Assembly (NCBI GenBank): GCA_039105265.1
Contig: JAPFFF010000011.1
Span: forward strand, 1,116,001 to 1,180,000
Direction: 5' to 3'
Length of the DNA stretch: 64,000 nt
From: Tritrichomonas musculus
Taxonomy: Eukaryota; Parabasalia; Tritrichomonadida; Tritrichomonadidae
Shown here one piece after another: positions 62,162 through 64,000 of the stretch. Both the position numbers and the translations under genes were made by a program. Each line of letters opens with the position of its first letter. The first letter of the stretch is position 1. The notes beneath the pieces are model-generated. The model did not search any database. It was not told the origin of the DNA and was given only the letters and a program-made list of their open reading frames with translations.

Positions 62162-63763
62162 ATGACAAGTGATGTAGGTACACAAACTAAACCTAACAAT
62201 AAAATACAACTATTACAAGGTACTATTAAATTTCGACCTAAACTAGTTGATAGAGATGTTGCAAGATTAACAAGAGGTTTGGGTCAAACTATATGGAAGT
62301 TCTCTAATAATCAAATAAATCTACAAAAATTATATGAGACATATTTAAATACTAGTATAGCTTTTAAAGACGTACTTGAATTTGCTAATAGACTCAAGAG
62401 AGAGAAACCAAGAGCAAAATTTACAGGTTGTGTGTTTGCGATTAAGAAAAATCAAGATGATAAAGATGAACATGGGCATTACATAACAGTATTAAAGCCA
62501 TATCAATATACTCTCCAAGAATCAGATCAAGGTTTATTAACAGAGATAAAATTACATTATGATATTATCAACATAAGGATATCTCGAATGAAGACTGAGG
62601 AGGAAAAACAAGCAGCTAGAGAACTGAGAGAGCAGATGAAAGAAAGAACATTGAAAAGTGATAAGAAAGAATATAAAACTAGAGGTATTCAAACAGATGA
62701 TATACCAGAATTAGCTCCATTACCCAGACCTCCAACTTTAAATCGAAATGATTATAATCTTAACCTTAGGAAAATCGGTAGGAACCGACCCACAAATGTT
62801 GAGCCACCAACAAGGGATCTAAATCAAAACAGAATTCAACGTTTACTTCAAAGTAGTACAAATTTAGATGATGATAGACCTAAGAAAAAATCAAAACGAC
62901 CTAAGACAAAATCAAAACGACCTCGTTCACCTTCACCTCCACCTCCTCCTCCTTCATCACCACCTCCACCTCCACCACCTCGTTCACCTCGTTCACCTCC
63001 ACCTCCACCACCTCCACCTCCTTCATCACCACCTCCACAGTTTCCATCATCACATACCTCTCGAGGTACTAGTCCTCCTCCAAGACAACCCCGTATGACA
63101 CCACAGAAGGCAGGAGAGTATACAGTAGACCAAGGACATAATAGGATTCATGATTGGAGGAGTTTAGTCAATGATGAAAATATAGACGAAGATGTTATTG
63201 ATGACTACTTGAAACTTCTATATGAAAAAGGAAAGAGATTGAATAAACAACCTGGTCAAAATGAGGCAGAGTTTGATAAAAAGAAAATATTGGTTTTACC
63301 TACTGCATTTTATACCCTCCTTTCTATAGCATATGAGACTAATGATAATGAAAAAATACATGAACTGATGAAAAGTCCTATCTCAGGTAAAAAGTCATTT
63401 TCACATTTCGATAAAGTATTTGTCCCCATTTGCTCAGATGGAGAACATTGGGTTTTATGTATTGTTCGATATCCAAAGAAAATAATCGAATGCTATGACT
63501 CTGAGAATAAGTCAATGGCACCAGAGGTAAAGACACTTAATAAGTATATCAATATTTCAGGAACAGGTAAGTTAAAAGCAAAATATTATGATGTACCTAG
63601 TCAAAGGAATAATAAGGATTGTGGAGTGTTTCTAATGGAATCTTGTCGTACCTTTTTGCATGAAGGAGATGGTAAGTTTAAACAACGCAATATGCCAGAT
63701 ATTAGAAAGAGAATACTTCGAGAACTTCAAAACAATGAATTAGAAACAGGTGTTGTATATTAA
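62162..63763 (+). CDS. Adenovirus/Ulp1-type maturation protease, element D
   Basis: 533 aa, intact. Same helical N-terminal domain and catalytic set (DGEHWVL, CYDSE, NKDCGVFL) as in C. The Pro-rich linker is longer (PRSPRSPPPP blocks) and the basic stretch before it is rearranged (KKKSKRPKTKSKRPR), consistent with slippage in a CCT/CCA repeat at 62935-63035. One residue differs near the active site (Tyr for Trp in LNKYINIS). Confidence 0.9.
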   Translation: MTSDVGTQTKPNNKIQLLQGTIKFRPKLVDRDVARLTRGLGQTIWKFSNNQINLQKLYETYLNTSIAFKDVLEFANRLKREKPRAKFTGCVFAIKKNQDDKDEHGHYITVLKPYQYTLQESDQGLLTEIKLHYDIINIRISRMKTEEEKQAARELREQMKERTLKSDKKEYKTRGIQTDDIPELAPLPRPPTLNRNDYNLNLRKIGRNRPTNVEPPTRDLNQNRIQRLLQSSTNLDDDRPKKKSKRPKTKSKRPRSPSPPPPPPSSPPPPPPPRSPRSPPPPPPPPPSSPPPQFPSSHTSRGTSPPPRQPRMTPQKAGEYTVDQGHNRIHDWRSLVNDENIDEDVIDDYLKLLYEKGKRLNKQPGQNEAEFDKKKILVLPTAFYTLLSIAYETNDNEKIHELMKSPISGKKSFSHFDKVFVPICSDGEHWVLCIVRYPKKIIECYDSENKSMAPEVKTLNKYINISGTGKLKAKYYDVPSQRNNKDCGVFLMESCRTFLHEGDGKFKQRNMPDIRKRILRELQNNELETGVVY

Positions 63764-63787
63764 TAAAGACTTTTTATTCAACTCGAA

Positions 63788-64000
63788 ATGGAATTACCAC
63801 CAAGTGTTAACACTTTATATCCTAATCGAGATAATATAGTTAATGATGGTAATACACCTCTTCCAATCGAAACAGCCTACTTCCTTGAGGATGCTCAACA
63901 TGATAAAGCTAAGTTTAATAGGTATTGGTTTAATTTCCCACCAGAATGGTCAACTGCAAACAAAGGGGAATCTATTGTTGGCGTTCGTTCAGCGCATATC
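63788..64000 (+). CDS. Minor capsid (penton) protein, element D, cut by window edge
   Basis: 71 codons, the same as the N-terminus of the C gene at 56422-57423 (MELPPSVNTLYPNRD to VGVRSAHI). The frame is open to the edge. Confidence 0.8.
   Translation, partial: MELPPSVNTLYPNRDNIVNDGNTPLPIETAYFLEDAQHDKAKFNRYWFNFPPEWSTANKGESIVGVRSAHI

Larger units (their letters stand above)
60957..64000 (+). mobile_element. Element D: second C-type Maverick, inverted, running off the right edge
   Basis: Starts AGTAGTATATAC and is the mirror image of the right end of C: HNH pseudogene, helical gene, coiled-coil gene, protease and minor capsid gene in the same order. Differences from C are single bases, the protease linker and the terminal repeat (shorter here, with two iterons). 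Confidence 0.9.

Overview
The window looks like parabasalid nuclear DNA, most probably Trichomonas vaginalis or a close relative. It is almost wholly built of Maverick/Polinton elements (large virus-like DNA transposons) nested in and recombined with each other, plus one mariner element. The grounds are intronless genes of the Maverick kit (protein-primed family B DNA polymerase, retroviral-type integrase, FtsK/HerA-type packaging ATPase, adenovirus/Ulp1-type protease, double jelly-roll major capsid protein, penton-like proteins, fibre-like proteins), Maverick-style inverted termini beginning 5'-AG, and an intact mariner like the family known from T. vaginalis. The species call is inference; no single-copy host gene is visible.

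Layout. (A1) 1 to about 16330: element A, running off the left edge inside its capsid gene, with integrase, structural proteins, a fibre-like protein and a 1874-aa polymerase. (B) about 16700-27884: a diverged relative, with a capsid/fibre cassette bracketed by two inverted tRNA-like repeats (16355-16600 and 21395-21661), then small genes, an integrase and a polymerase with a C-terminal primase-like (PrimPol/AEP) extension. Its exonuclease half is lost at a junction. (A2) 27962-35222: a nearly identical partial copy of A1 1758-8763. (C) 35223-60252: a Maverick of a different lineage with both terminal inverted repeats; about 25 kb including a 1.3-kb mariner. (A3) 60312-60956: a third, internally deleted scrap of A. 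(D) 60957 to the right edge: the end of a second C-type element in opposite orientation, so the right end of C and D form a large inverted duplication.

How the genes work together (family knowledge applied to what is seen). Integrase would insert the linear element. The polymerase would replicate it by protein priming from the inverted termini. The ATPase would package DNA into a shell of capsid and penton-like proteins, with fibre-like proteins outside and short basic amphipathic proteins perhaps acting on DNA or membrane. The protease would mature the particle. Element C keeps all of these. A and B show no separate protease or ATPase in this window, but the A polymerase carries an OTU-like cysteine-protease motif set.

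The most notable signals are the polymerase-primase fusion in B; the OTU-like, zinc-finger and HNH modules in the A polymerase; branched palindromes at the C/D termini with a compensatory base change; tRNA-like inverted repeats around the B capsid cassette; tiny hairpin sequences that differ between copies and sit in coding frames; a hairpin unit placed directly after stop codons; and inherited breaks in several genes.
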